Origin: Fusobacterium sp. SYSU M8D902
Lineage (GTDB): Bacteria > Fusobacteriota > Fusobacteriia > Fusobacteriales > Fusobacteriaceae
Length of the DNA stretch: 64,000 bases
Assembly: GCF_040199715.1 (NCBI RefSeq)
Contig: NZ_JBEFNA010000003.1
Location: forward strand, 55,867 to 119,866
Reading direction: 5' to 3'
Shown here: one piece after another, positions 1 to 8,533 of the stretch
How positions within the stretch are numbered: the first letter of the stretch is position 1
Layout: every line of letters begins with the position of its first letter
Translations under genes and position numbers: made by a program
Notes under the pieces: generated by a model
Databases searched by the model: none
The model's input: the letters and a program-made list of their open reading frames with translations, nothing else
Told to the model about the DNA's origin: nothing

Positions 1-192
1 GGAAAACCAGTAGGAAGTGACCTTGAACATGATAAATCAACATATCCTTCTATCTTAGGAATGGAGAAAAGTAAAGAGTTACTTAAAGAGACAATAGAGA
101 GTGCAAAAACTATTATAGTAGATAGATTTGGAGCAGAAAAGGGAAGAGTTCTCTTGGAATTAGCTGAATATATTGGGGATAGAAATAAATAG
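1..192 (+). CDS. Polyprenyl (farnesyl/geranyl) diphosphate synthase, C-terminal fragment
   Basis: The window opens inside this gene. Only the last 63 codons remain, ending with TAG at 190-192. The tail starts GKPVGSDLEHDKSTYPS, the conserved block after the second Asp-rich motif of IspA-type isoprenyl diphosphate synthases, and ends in a helical segment (RVLLELAEYIGDRNK). The enzyme condenses IPP with an allylic diphosphate to make precursors of undecaprenyl and quinone chains. The catalytic DDxxD motifs lie outside the window, so chain length cannot be judged. The next gene starts 33 bases downstream on the same strand. Confidence 0.85.
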   Translation, partial: GKPVGSDLEHDKSTYPSILGMEKSKELLKETIESAKTIIVDRFGAEKGRVLLELAEYIGDRNK

Positions 193-225
193 AAGAGTAT
201 ATTATTATAACTATGGAGGATATTT

Positions 226-1125
226 ATGGATATTCAACAATATACAGTTAAAAATTTTTTTAGTGAAGTATTGGAAAAACTTACTAATAAAACTTATTTA
301 GTGGATCTTACTGTAGGGTGGATATTTTTTATAATTAAAGTTATTGCTTGTGTAGTTATCTACTACATTGCACTTAGATTTATAAGAAAATTATTACCTA
401 TATTAGATAGGGCAACCTCTAAAGAGAATGTAAATAAATCTCTTGGAAGTTTTTTAAGATCGATTTTTAATGTGGGAATGCACGCACTTCTTATAACTAT
501 TTGTTTACTTGTTCTAGGTGTAAAAGAGAGTAGTCTGTTTGCATTTTTTGGTACACTGGGAATTGGAGTTGGTTTAGCTTTAAAAGATAATCTATCAAAT
601 CTTGCAGGTGGAATTATCATACTTATTTTTAAGTCTTATTGTGTTGGTGATGAGGTAAAAATTGCAGGAGAAGTAGGTTATATACATGAGATTGATGTAT
701 TTTTTACATCTATTCGTACTCATAATGGAGATATTGTGATGGTTCCTAATGGAATGGTAGTCTCAAATAAACTTATTAACTATAATAAGACACCTACTAG
801 AAGACTTAAATTAATAATTGGAGTGGACTATAATTGTAATCTAGATGTTGCTAGAAAGGCTCTTGAGGATATTTTAAATAAAAATCAATATGTTTTAAAA
901 GAACCAAAACCTTATACCCATGTGGATAGCTACGGAGATAGTTCAATTAATATTGCACTTAAGGGCTGGATTCCTAATGAGCATTATTGGAAAGTGTATA
1001 AAGAAACTTTGAATGAAATTAAACCTGCACTTGATGCAGTAAATATAAGTATTCCGTTTCCTCAAATGGATGTTCACCTCAATGGAGTTTTACTCGAACA
1101 GAGAGAGGATAAACAGAGTCAATAA
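226..1125 (+). CDS. mscS: MscS-family small-conductance mechanosensitive channel
   Basis: 299 residues, close to E. coli MscS (286). Three hydrophobic segments are visible at about residues 29-50, 81-99 and 102-135. The third is the Gly/Ala-rich pore helix (LGIGVGLALKDNLSNLAGG). It is followed by the cytoplasmic beta domain with the family block VPNGMVVSNKLINY (about 173-186). The channel opens under membrane tension to release solutes during hypo-osmotic shock. The start ATG 226 has GGAGGA at 215-220. It lies 33 bases after the isoprenyl synthase gene and could be co-transcribed with it. A strong hairpin terminator follows. Confidence 0.93.
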   Translation: MDIQQYTVKNFFSEVLEKLTNKTYLVDLTVGWIFFIIKVIACVVIYYIALRFIRKLLPILDRATSKENVNKSLGSFLRSIFNVGMHALLITICLLVLGVKESSLFAFFGTLGIGVGLALKDNLSNLAGGIIILIFKSYCVGDEVKIAGEVGYIHEIDVFFTSIRTHNGDIVMVPNGMVVSNKLINYNKTPTRRLKLIIGVDYNCNLDVARKALEDILNKNQYVLKEPKPYTHVDSYGDSSINIALKGWIPNEHYWKVYKETLNEIKPALDAVNISIPFPQMDVHLNGVLLEQREDKQSQ

Positions 1126-1158
1126 TTTGTTCTCTATTGAGAGTCGTATATGTATTGT

Positions 1159-1199
1159 AAAAAAGGAGTCATCAACTATTTTGTTGGGACTCCTTTTAA
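1159..1199. terminator. Bidirectional Rho-independent terminator between mscS and dhaM
   Basis: AAAAGGAGTC at 1161-1170 pairs with GACTCCTTTT at 1188-1197, and CAAC/GTTG pairs inside. The flanking A and T runs allow it to end both the plus-strand mscS transcript and the minus-strand dha transcript. Confidence 0.85.
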
Positions 1200-1207
1200 T
1201 ATAAGAT

Positions 1208-1603
1208 TTATATTTTACTAAATGTTTTAAGTTCTTGAAGCTCTTCTAGTATAGCTTCAAGAGATGTTTTTCCATCATTTATAGCCATTGCTGCTAGAGT
1301 TCCTTCCACAAGTGATGTATCTGCAATTTTAATCTTATCTTTATTGTATGAATCATCTAAAAACTCAATAGCCATTTCACTATTTAGAATAGAGCTACCA
1401 AGATCTCCAATGATAAGTACTCCATCAGGTGAGTAAACACTTTCAATAGCTTTTTTGATAATCATAGGATCAGATCCCAAATGATCACCTTCAGTTCCAC
1501 TTCCATTTACAACTGGAAAATCATATCTTTTCATCTCGTTACAGAGATTAATAACTTCATCAGCTAACTTTTTACTATGTGAAACAATAACAAAACCTAC
1601 CAT
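1208..1603 (-). CDS. dhaM: PTS-dependent dihydroxyacetone kinase phosphotransferase subunit DhaM
   Basis: 131 residues, a single EIIA-Man-like domain. The N-terminus MVGFVIVSHS places His9 as the phospho-acceptor, and GDLGSS and the C-terminal helix fit the family. It relays phosphate from HPr to the ADP cofactor held by DhaL. The E. coli protein has extra HPr and EI-like domains that are absent here, giving the short single-domain form. It is the last gene of dhaK-dhaL-dhaM, 9 bases after dhaL, with AGGAGG just upstream of its ATG. Confidence 0.93.
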   Translation of the reverse strand: MVGFVIVSHSKKLADEVINLCNEMKRYDFPVVNGSGTEGDHLGSDPMIIKKAIESVYSPDGVLIIGDLGSSILNSEMAIEFLDDSYNKDKIKIADTSLVEGTLAAMAINDGKTSLEAILEELQELKTFSKI

Positions 1604-1612
1604 TTAAACCTC

Positions 1613-2221
1613 CTAAAGTGACTCTGCAATAGTTTTTATAATAAGATATGAAGATGTAGCTCCAGCATCAATATGTCCAATACTTCTCTCTCCTAAATAA
1701 GTAGCTCTTCCTTTAGTAGCTAACATATCTTTTGTAGACTCCATACCAGCTTTGGCAGATTTTTCTGCAACTTCAAAAGCAACTTTTAGATCTTTACCAG
1801 ATTCAATCTCACTCTTAAAAGCTTCATAAGCAGGGATTAAAGTATCTAGCATAGTTTTTTCACCCTTTGTAGATTTACCACGACTCTCTATCCCTAAGAT
1901 CATATCGTTCCAAGTGTTGACAACATCTTCAGGAAGTACCTCGTCTTTTCCTTTCAAAGCAGCAGCTCCCTTCATAAGAGCAGTAGCATATAGGGCACCA
2001 GATGCTCCACCTACATTGGACATCAATAGCATTGCACACTTGTTAAGGACTTCAAAAGGTTTTAGTCCTTCCATTTTTGGAATCTCTTCTTTAACTTTTT
2101 CAGCTCCTCTAGATAGATTTACTCCGTGGTCACCATCACCTATAACTCTGTCTAATTCAGTTAAGTTATCTCTATTTTCAATAATAATTTCACAAACTTT
2201 ATTTAAAATATCTAGTCTCAT
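1613..2221 (-). CDS. dhaL: Dihydroxyacetone kinase nucleotide-binding subunit DhaL
   Basis: 202 residues, about the family length of 210. The magnesium-binding motif IGDGDHGVNLSRG lies near residues 26-38. GGASGALYATALMKG and DAGATSSYLI are the other conserved nucleotide-site blocks. DhaL holds ADP as a permanent cofactor that DhaM re-phosphorylates, and passes phosphate to dihydroxyacetone bound on DhaK. It lies 11 bases downstream of dhaK on the minus strand, so the three subunits are made from one message. Confidence 0.94.
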   Translation of the reverse strand: MRLDILNKVCEIIIENRDNLTELDRVIGDGDHGVNLSRGAEKVKEEIPKMEGLKPFEVLNKCAMLLMSNVGGASGALYATALMKGAAALKGKDEVLPEDVVNTWNDMILGIESRGKSTKGEKTMLDTLIPAYEAFKSEIESGKDLKVAFEVAEKSAKAGMESTKDMLATKGRATYLGERSIGHIDAGATSSYLIIKTIAESL

Positions 2222-2232
2222 ATAATCAGCTC

Positions 2233-3225
2233 CTAAACTTTTTTGAATGCTGGTGTATCAGCTTTTGCCATAAGAAGTTCTTTTATCTCATCATCTAATT
2301 TTAGAATTGTGATAGAGAATCCACCCATATCTAGAGAAGTCATATAGTTACCAACAATTGTATCAGCTACTCTTATATTTTTTTCTTTTAAAACATCAGC
2401 AACTCTATTATTGATAATGAATAACTCCATTAGAGTAGTTTCTCCAAGTCCATTTACCAAAACAGCAACCTCTTCACCATTTAATTTAGATTCAGTTAAT
2501 ATTTTTTCCAATAGATAATCAACATGAGTATTAGCATCTTGGAATTTTTCTCTGTGTGTTCCAGGTTCACCATGTATTCCTAATCCAATTTCAACTTCAT
2601 CTTCAGCAAGTTCAAAACTTAATTTACCAGTAGTTGGAACAAAGCAAGGTTTCAATGACATACCCATAGTTTTTATATTGTTTATAACTTTATTTCCCAA
2701 TACTTCTAGCTCATCAAGAGAGTATCCTTTTTCAGCTGCAGCACCTACTATTTTATGAACTAAAACAGTTCCAGCTATTCCTCTTCTACCAACTGTATAA
2801 GTACTATTTTCAACTGCAATATCATCATTAACTATGATTCTCTTAACAGGAATATCTTCCATACCTGCCATTTCAGCAGCCATTTCAAAGTTCATAACGT
2901 CACCACTGTAGTTTTTAATTATTAATAGTACTCCAGCACCACAATTTACAGCTTTGATAGCTTCATAGACTTTATCAGCACTAGGAGATGTAAATACTTC
3001 ACCAGCTACAGCACCATCTAGCATACCATAGCCAACAAAACCAGCATGAGAAGGCTCGTGACCACTTCCACCACCACTGATCAAAGCAACCTTATTATTT
3101 TTTTTCTCTTTTCTGACAATGATAGGCATATCATTAACTGTTTCAAGAGAGTTAGGATAAGCTTTTACCATTCCAGCTACCATTTCGTTTACTATGTTTT
3201 CAGGTTTGTTAATCATTTTTTTCAT
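2233..3225 (-). CDS. dhaK: Dihydroxyacetone kinase substrate-binding subunit DhaK
   Basis: 330 residues. The substrate residues known from E. coli DhaK fall at the same numbers here: His56 (SGGGSGHEPSHAG), Asp109 (NYSGDVMNF) and His218 (GLGIHGEPG), the last of which binds dihydroxyacetone covalently as a hemiaminal. The product is dihydroxyacetone phosphate, feeding glycolysis from glycerol or DHA. The start at 3225 is supported by GGAGGT at 3231-3236. No glycerol dehydrogenase or DhaR/DhaQ regulator lies in the window. Expression probably runs from a consensus promoter at 3331-3359 through a leader with a terminator-like hairpin. Confidence 0.95.
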   Translation of the reverse strand: MKKMINKPENIVNEMVAGMVKAYPNSLETVNDMPIIVRKEKKNNKVALISGGGSGHEPSHAGFVGYGMLDGAVAGEVFTSPSADKVYEAIKAVNCGAGVLLIIKNYSGDVMNFEMAAEMAGMEDIPVKRIIVNDDIAVENSTYTVGRRGIAGTVLVHKIVGAAAEKGYSLDELEVLGNKVINNIKTMGMSLKPCFVPTTGKLSFELAEDEVEIGLGIHGEPGTHREKFQDANTHVDYLLEKILTESKLNGEEVAVLVNGLGETTLMELFIINNRVADVLKEKNIRVADTIVGNYMTSLDMGGFSITILKLDDEIKELLMAKADTPAFKKV

Positions 3226-3359
3226 AAAATAACCTCCAAAAATTTTTATAAAAAAAGACTCAAAAAAATCTCCTTAAGAGATTTAATCTAAGCCTTTCTC
3301 CAAAATCACCCCAGCATATTCCTTTATCTCATTGTAAGATATTTAAGTATATTTGTCAA
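3226..3359 (-). promoter_or_regulatory. dhaKLM promoter and leader with terminator-like hairpin
   Basis: Read on the minus strand, TTGACA (3359-3354) is followed after 17 bases by TACAAT (3336-3331), a near-consensus sigma-70 promoter. The leader of roughly 100 bases holds AAATCTC-TTAAG-GAGATTT (about 3284-3266) followed directly by a T run, an intrinsic-terminator shape placed before the dhaK ribosome binding site. A 10-base palindrome ATGTATACAT (3382-3391) lies about 23 bases upstream of the -35. Attenuation and repressor binding are inferences; no known aptamer was recognised. Confidence 0.6.
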
Positions 3360-3458
3360 ATAAAAATAATAAATGAGTTATATGTATACATGTAAAAATA
3401 AAGAAATAAATTCCAAAATAAAAAGAGAGTAAAAAAAGTAGAAATAATTTAAAATCTA

Positions 3459-3467
3459 TGGTACAAT
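3459..3467 (+). promoter_or_regulatory. Extended -10 promoter for the DUF1846 gene
   Basis: TGGTACAAT is a TGn-extended -10 element about 40 bases before the start codon. No good -35 is seen at the expected distance. AAGGAG at 3492-3497 is the ribosome binding site. Confidence 0.5.
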
Positions 3468-3505
3468 ATAAAGTCGAATAAATTTTAAAAAAAGGAGAAG
3501 CGAGA

Positions 3506-5008
3506 ATGAAAATAGGATTTGATCACAATAAATACCTTGAAGAACAATCAAAGTATATTTTAGAGAGAGTTAATAATTATGATAAGCTTTACCTTGAATT
3601 TGGTGGAAAACTTATGTTTGATTTACATGCTAAAAGAGTTTTACCTGGATTTGATGAAAATGCTAAAATAAAAGTATTACATAAGTTAAAAGATAAACTT
3701 GAAGTAGTAATCTGTGTATATGCTGGAGACATAGAGAGAAATAAGATAAGAGGAGATTTTGGAATCACTTATGATATGGAAGTTTTTAGATTGATAGATG
3801 ATCTAAGAGAGCATGAACTTCAAGTAAATAGCGTTGTTATAACAAGATATAATGATCAGCCTGCAACTACTTTATTTATTAACAAATTAGAGCGTAGAGG
3901 AATAAAAGTATATAAACATAGAGCAACTAAGGGATATCCAACAGATGTTGATACAATTGTTAGTGATGAAGGATATGGACAAAATCCATACATTGAAACA
4001 ACTAAGCCAATAGTAGTTGTTACAGCTCCAGGACCTGGAAGTGGAAAATTAGCAACTTGTTTAAGTCAGTTATACCATGACTACAGAAGAGGGAATGCAG
4101 CAGGATATTCAAAATTTGAGACTTTCCCTGTATGGAATGTACCGTTGAAACACCCGTTAAATATAGCTTATGAAGCAGCAACTGTAGATTTACAAGATGT
4201 AAATATGATAGATCCTTTCCATTTAGAAGCTTATGGAGAGACAGCTGTAAACTATAACCGTGATGTAGAAGCTTTTCCACTATTAAAAAGAATTATAGAA
4301 AAGATAACAGGAAAGGAATCAATCTATAAATCTCCAACAGATATGGGAGTTAATAGAGTTGGATTTGGAATAATTGATGATGAGGTTGTTAAAGAAGCAT
4401 CTAAACAAGAGATAATCAGAAGATATTTCAAAACTGGTTGTGAATATAAAAAAGGTTATGTAGATTATGATACATTCAAAAGAACACGTACAATAATGGA
4501 TGCTCTAAATTTAAAAGAAGAGGATAGAAAAGTCGTAGAAGTAGCTAGAAAGAAATTAGAAGATATTAGATCTAAGCAAACAGAGCCTGCTTCAGCAATA
4601 GCTTTTGAATTACCAGATGGTCAGATGATAACAGGAAAGGCATCTCCACTAATGGATGCTCCATCAGCAGCTATCTTAAATGCTGTAAAATATTTTGCTG
4701 GAATAAATGATGAGATATTATTAATATCACCAGTAGTATTAGAACCAATTTTAAATTTAAAAGATAAAACTCTTCAAAGCAAGAATATAACTTTAAACTG
4801 TGAAGAGATTCTAATGGCATTGAGTATCTGTGCAGCAACAAATCCAATGGCACAAGTAGCTGTGGATAAATTGAGTATGCTAAAAGGAACACAGGCACAC
4901 TGCACAAATATCGTAGGAAAAAATAATGAGCAAACTTTAAGAAAATTAGGTATTGATCTAACTTGTGATCAAGTATTCCCTACAGAAAATCTATACTATA
5001 ATGACTAG
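3506..5008 (+). CDS. DUF1846 family protein (function unknown)
   Basis: 500 residues, the usual length of the DUF1846 (UPF0371) family. It opens [18 protein letters not shown] and carries the family blocks [38 protein letters not shown] and [14 protein letters not shown]. It is predicted to be soluble, with no signal peptide or membrane segment. APGPGSGK looks like a nucleotide-binding loop, but no biochemical role is established as far as I know. It is monocistronic, with its own extended -10 promoter and a strong terminator. AAGGAG precedes the ATG. Confidence 0.88.
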   Translation: MKIGFDHNKYLEEQSKYILERVNNYDKLYLEFGGKLMFDLHAKRVLPGFDENAKIKVLHKLKDKLEVVICVYAGDIERNKIRGDFGITYDMEVFRLIDDLREHELQVNSVVITRYNDQPATTLFINKLERRGIKVYKHRATKGYPTDVDTIVSDEGYGQNPYIETTKPIVVVTAPGPGSGKLATCLSQLYHDYRRGNAAGYSKFETFPVWNVPLKHPLNIAYEAATVDLQDVNMIDPFHLEAYGETAVNYNRDVEAFPLLKRIIEKITGKESIYKSPTDMGVNRVGFGIIDDEVVKEASKQEIIRRYFKTGCEYKKGYVDYDTFKRTRTIMDALNLKEEDRKVVEVARKKLEDIRSKQTEPASAIAFELPDGQMITGKASPLMDAPSAAILNAVKYFAGINDEILLISPVVLEPILNLKDKTLQSKNITLNCEEILMALSICAATNPMAQVAVDKLSMLKGTQAHCTNIVGKNNEQTLRKLGIDLTCDQVFPTENLYYND

Positions 5009-5015
5009 AAATATT

Positions 5016-5053
5016 GGAAATATGAGGAAATTTATCCTCTATTTCCTTTTTTT
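5016..5053 (+). terminator. Rho-independent terminator after the DUF1846 gene
   Basis: GGAAAT plus TGAGGA pair with TCCTCT plus ATTTCC, and a T run at 5046-5053 follows. It starts 8 bases after the stop codon. Confidence 0.85.
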
Positions 5054-5112
5054 ATGGTTAAAAGTAGAAAAAAATGCTATAATCTGAATAGAAATCAATT
5101 GGAGGTAGAATT

Positions 5113-6150
5113 TTGAAAATATTAGTAATCAGATTTAAACAGATTGGGGATTCTGTCTTAGCAGCACCTATTTGTAATACTTTAAAGAATACATTTCCAG
5201 ATGCTCAAATTGATTATGTTATCTATGAGCATATAGGCCCACTTTTTGAAAATCATAAATATATAGATAATGTAATAACAATTACAAAGGATGAACAGAA
5301 AAATATATTTAAATATATAAAAAAAGTATGGCAAGTAACAAGAAATAATTATGATATAATTATTGATATTATGTCTACACCTAAAAGTGAACTATTTACA
5401 CTTCTATCACCTAAGTGTAAGTATAAGATAGGAAGATATAAAAAAAATAGAGGTTATACATATACTCATAAGATATTAGAACCAGTAGGAGCAAAGAACA
5501 AGATTGATAAGTTTTTAAAAATGTTGAAGCCTTTGGAAAAAGAGTATGATATAAAATATACTGAAGATTTTTCTATTGAAGTTACAGATCAAGAGAAGGA
5601 GTATATGAAAAAGAAAATGATAGATGCAGGGATTGATTTTCAAAAACCTGTATTAGCATTTGCTATAAATGCAAGAGTTCCTTCAAAAGTCTTCAATATA
5701 GAGAAGATGTTAGAGGTTACAAAGGAGATAATCAAAGAGTTTGAACCTCAGATAATATTCTACTACTCTCCAACTGAAAAGGAGTTTGCACTAGAAGCTC
5801 ATAAAAAATTGGGAAATGATAAGCATATTTTTACAAATATAGAAACAAAAAGTATTAGAGAATTAGCAATGTTACTAAAAAATTGTGATATGTTCTTTGG
5901 AAATGAAGGTGGACCAAGACATATAGCACATGCAGTAGGAATACCTACATTGGTAGTTTGTAGACCAAATCTAGATGTAAAAGAATGGTTGATAGCTGGA
6001 GATAAAAACGAGCATATAGGACCGTTAGATATAGACCCTAATGCTTATTCATTAGAGGCAAGTGAACAGGAAAAGATGATGACTGTTGATTTAATTGTAG
6101 ATAAATTTAGAAATTTCTACAATAAGAATGTAAAAAATAGTAGAATCTAA
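5113..6150 (+). CDS. Glycosyltransferase family 9 (heptosyltransferase-like)
   Basis: 345 residues. The N-terminal motif ILVIRFKQIGDSVLAAP and the C-terminal FFGNEGGPRHIAHAVGIPTL are hallmarks of ADP-heptose:LPS heptosyltransferases (WaaC/WaaF/WaaQ, GT9). It would add a sugar to the LPS inner core on the cytosolic face. The start is TTG at 5113, with GGAGGT at 5101-5106 ideally placed and no suitable ATG nearby. TGCTATAAT at 5075-5083 is an extended -10. It stands apart from the main LPS cluster that begins at 10 kb, so it may be a conserved core gene. Its donor and acceptor cannot be read from sequence. Confidence 0.88.
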   Translation: MKILVIRFKQIGDSVLAAPICNTLKNTFPDAQIDYVIYEHIGPLFENHKYIDNVITITKDEQKNIFKYIKKVWQVTRNNYDIIIDIMSTPKSELFTLLSPKCKYKIGRYKKNRGYTYTHKILEPVGAKNKIDKFLKMLKPLEKEYDIKYTEDFSIEVTDQEKEYMKKKMIDAGIDFQKPVLAFAINARVPSKVFNIEKMLEVTKEIIKEFEPQIIFYYSPTEKEFALEAHKKLGNDKHIFTNIETKSIRELAMLLKNCDMFFGNEGGPRHIAHAVGIPTLVVCRPNLDVKEWLIAGDKNEHIGPLDIDPNAYSLEASEQEKMMTVDLIVDKFRNFYNKNVKNSRI

Positions 6151-6176
6151 GAAAAAAATTAAGATTTATATAAAAT

Positions 6177-6214
6177 AAAAAGAGTGTTACAAATTTTTGT
6201 TGTAGCACTCTTTT
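6177..6214. terminator. Bidirectional terminator between GT9 and murI
   Basis: AAAAGAGTGtTACAA pairs with TTGTAgCACTCTTTT around a short loop. A and T runs on both sides suit the two convergent genes. Confidence 0.88.
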
Positions 6215-6226
6215 CAATAGGTTAAT

Positions 6227-7018
6227 CTATTTTTCAACAGAGTAGATATTTTTAATGGAGAAACCTAAAAATTTTTCAGCTATACTTCTAAAAGAATCTA
6301 TATTTCCAGAGATAAAGAAATCTAATGAACCTTTTTTTCTAGAGGAGTTAAGTAGCTCCTTTTTCTTTAAAAGCTCTTTTAAATCCATAGCTGTTTCTTT
6401 TGCTGGATCAATGATTGTTCCAGAGAAAAATTTTCTAATATCATTTTCAATGATAGGATAGTGTGTACAGCCCAAAATTAAAGTATCTGCAGATTTAGAT
6501 AGTTTAGAGAGATGTTTTTTTAAAACCTCTTCACGATTAGGGTATAGCTCCCAACCATTTTCAATCATTGGACATAATTCAGGACAGCCCTCTTGGAATA
6601 TAGAGAGACTACTTGAAAATTTATCTAACTCTTTGATATAACAATGAGATGATACAGTGAAAGGAGTGGCTAGAACATTAATTTTTTTGTTCTTTGTAAC
6701 CTTTACAGCCCCCTTAGCACCTGGAGTTATAACTCCAATAATAGGGATAGAATACTCCTCAGTAAGTTTATCCAAAGCAGCAGCAGTGGCTGTATTACAA
6801 GCTATTACTACAGCTTTACATCTATTCTTAACAAAGAAATCCAATATTTTAGAACAGAGGTTTTGTATCTCTTCAATCGATTTTTCTCCATAGGGAGCAT
6901 TACCACTATCACCATAATATATAATGTTCTCTTGGGGAAGGAGTAGAAGTATCTCTTTTAAAATCGTAGTTCCACCAACTCCAGAATCGAAAACACCAAT
7001 ACTTAAATTTTGAAACAT
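6227..7018 (-). CDS. murI: Glutamate racemase MurI
   Basis: 263 residues, typical length. Both catalytic cysteines are present: Cys74 (VIACNTATAAALD) and Cys184 (LGCTHYPII). Asp11 (GVFDSGVGG) and His186 complete the active site, and YYGDSGNAPYG is conserved. It interconverts L- and D-glutamate to supply D-Glu for peptidoglycan. It starts 24 bases after the gltS glutamate carrier on the same strand, with a run of Gs upstream as ribosome binding site, so uptake and racemisation are probably co-expressed. Confidence 0.96.
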   Translation of the reverse strand: MFQNLSIGVFDSGVGGTTILKEILLLLPQENIIYYGDSGNAPYGEKSIEEIQNLCSKILDFFVKNRCKAVVIACNTATAAALDKLTEEYSIPIIGVITPGAKGAVKVTKNKKINVLATPFTVSSHCYIKELDKFSSSLSIFQEGCPELCPMIENGWELYPNREEVLKKHLSKLSKSADTLILGCTHYPIIENDIRKFFSGTIIDPAKETAMDLKELLKKKELLNSSRKKGSLDFFISGNIDSFRSIAEKFLGFSIKNIYSVEK

Positions 7019-7042
7019 TTTGATGCCCCCCTTAAATGTAGT

Positions 7043-8230
7043 TTATTTAAAAATATTCATAAAAAATGTAATTATTGTTGCATTTGTAAAATCTATAAAT
7101 AGAGCTCCTACTAATGGAAGTACAAAGAAAGCTTTAGCAGAAAATCCATTTATAGCAGTAAAAGTTTCCATATTAGCCATAGCATTAGGAGTAGCTCCAA
7201 GACCAAAACCACAATGTCCAGTTGCAATAACAGCAGCATCGTAATCTTTTCCCATCATTCTAAAAGTGATGAAATAAGCATAAAAAGCCATAATTATTGT
7301 CTGTATAGTTAAAATGACTAGTAGTGGAATTCCTAAAGATACTAATTCCCATAACTTCATTGACATCAATGCCATTGCTAAAAACAGAGATAGAGAGACA
7401 TTCCCTATTATAGCCATCTCACTCATAGGAAGTTTTTTCTTTTTAAAATCAGCTATATTTCTGATAATTGCAGCAATAATCATAGGACCAATATATGGTG
7501 GAAGAATAAGTCCATATTTTGCAACTAAAACAGGAATAAAGGAACCTATACCCATAGAGACAGAGATAATAACAATAGAGTCAAATAGAACACTTTCAGA
7601 GATACATCTAATACTATCATCAATGAAAGAGTTATGTTTTTCTACAACATCTTTAGGTTTAAGATTGTATTTTTGTAGAAGTCTTTTAGCAACAGGACCT
7701 CCAATTAAACAACCAGCTACTAGACCAAAGGTAGCAGAAGCAATAGCAACTGAAAAAGCACCCTCTGCACCAGCTTTTTCAAGTATAGGACCAAAAGCTC
7801 CAGAAGTTCCATGTCCACCTGTTAAGGGAACTGAACCAGCAGCAAGTCCAATATATGGATGTAATCCAAAAAATTTAGCTAAAAATACTCCAACTAGATC
7901 TTGAATAACAACAAGTATTGTTGCTGAGATTAAAAAAAGGACAACCCCTATACCACCCTTTTTCAAGAGTTCAAAGCTAGCTGAAAATCCAATAGTTGTA
8001 AAAAATACTATCATTAAAAAATCTTTTAATGTTCCATCAAAAGAGAAACTAAAAAGATTAAAATTATGCCCAATCAACATAAAGATTGAAAAGATAGTTC
8101 CTCCAATAACAGGAGCTGGAATAAAGAATTTTTCAAGAAGAGCAACTCTTTTTTTAATCTCCTTACCTATAAGTAGCAATATTACAGCTATTGCCAATGT
8201 TTCAGTCATATTAAATGTATATTCAAACAT
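7043..8230 (-). CDS. gltS: Sodium/glutamate symporter GltS
   Basis: 395 residues if started at ATG 8230 (MFEYTFNMTETLAIAV), which has AGGAGG at 8237-8242. An in-frame upstream ATG at 8296 would run through the promoter and is unlikely. About ten or more hydrophobic helices are visible. Signatures of the ESS/GltS family are GSVPLTGGHGTSGAFGP and, in the second half, the repeat-related ATGHCGFGLGATPNAMANM. It imports glutamate with sodium. It lies directly upstream of murI. Its promoter has a palindrome between -35 and -10, suggesting repression. Confidence 0.93.
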   Translation of the reverse strand: MFEYTFNMTETLAIAVILLLIGKEIKKRVALLEKFFIPAPVIGGTIFSIFMLIGHNFNLFSFSFDGTLKDFLMIVFFTTIGFSASFELLKKGGIGVVLFLISATILVVIQDLVGVFLAKFFGLHPYIGLAAGSVPLTGGHGTSGAFGPILEKAGAEGAFSVAIASATFGLVAGCLIGGPVAKRLLQKYNLKPKDVVEKHNSFIDDSIRCISESVLFDSIVIISVSMGIGSFIPVLVAKYGLILPPYIGPMIIAAIIRNIADFKKKKLPMSEMAIIGNVSLSLFLAMALMSMKLWELVSLGIPLLVILTIQTIIMAFYAYFITFRMMGKDYDAAVIATGHCGFGLGATPNAMANMETFTAINGFSAKAFFVLPLVGALFIDFTNATIITFFMNIFK

Positions 8231-8533
8231 AAAAAACCTCCTAAGAATAAAAAATCTCTTAAGAAGAATATAACTCATTATGAGTTTAAAAGTCAATGAT
8301 TTACTATATGCATTATTTTTATAAAACGAATAAAAATAATATATAATTGGAAAGGAAAATTACAATTTTGAATAAAATATAGAAAAAATTAATCATTTGA
8401 ACTGTTTGAAAAGAGAAAAAAATATAAAGAGTGTTTTAAAATAGTTTTTTTTCTCATAATATAACTAATTTAATCAATGATTCATATATAAAAAATATAA
8501 TTTTCTAAAAAAATATTAAACTGTTAAATGATA
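8231..8533 (-). promoter_or_regulatory. gltS control region (303 bases without a gene)
   Basis: On the minus strand TTGACT (8296-8291), a 17-base spacer and TTATAT (8273-8268) form a promoter. The spacer overlaps AACTCATTATGAGTT (8272-8286), a perfect 7+1+7 palindrome that looks like an operator. Further upstream, ATTATTTTTAT (8312-8322) and ATAAAAATAAT (8330-8340) form an 11-base inverted repeat with a 7-base gap. The rest, 8341-8533, is AT-rich. I see no gene in it, and no clear terminator for the lipid kinase gene ending at 8534. Confidence 0.6.

Noticed and set aside
3266..3330. TPP-riboswitch-like GGGGTG...GGCTTAGAT in the dhaK leader
   Set aside because: Only short pieces match; the conserved second half of the aptamer is missing and the gene has no link to thiamine.
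6255..6461. Open frames opposite murI and other genes
   Set aside because: They lie antisense to strongly recognised genes, lack ribosome binding sites and show no domain pattern.
8231..8296. A longer GltS start at 8296
   Set aside because: It would place the coding start on the -35 box and lacks a ribosome binding site; ATG 8230 has AGGAGG.
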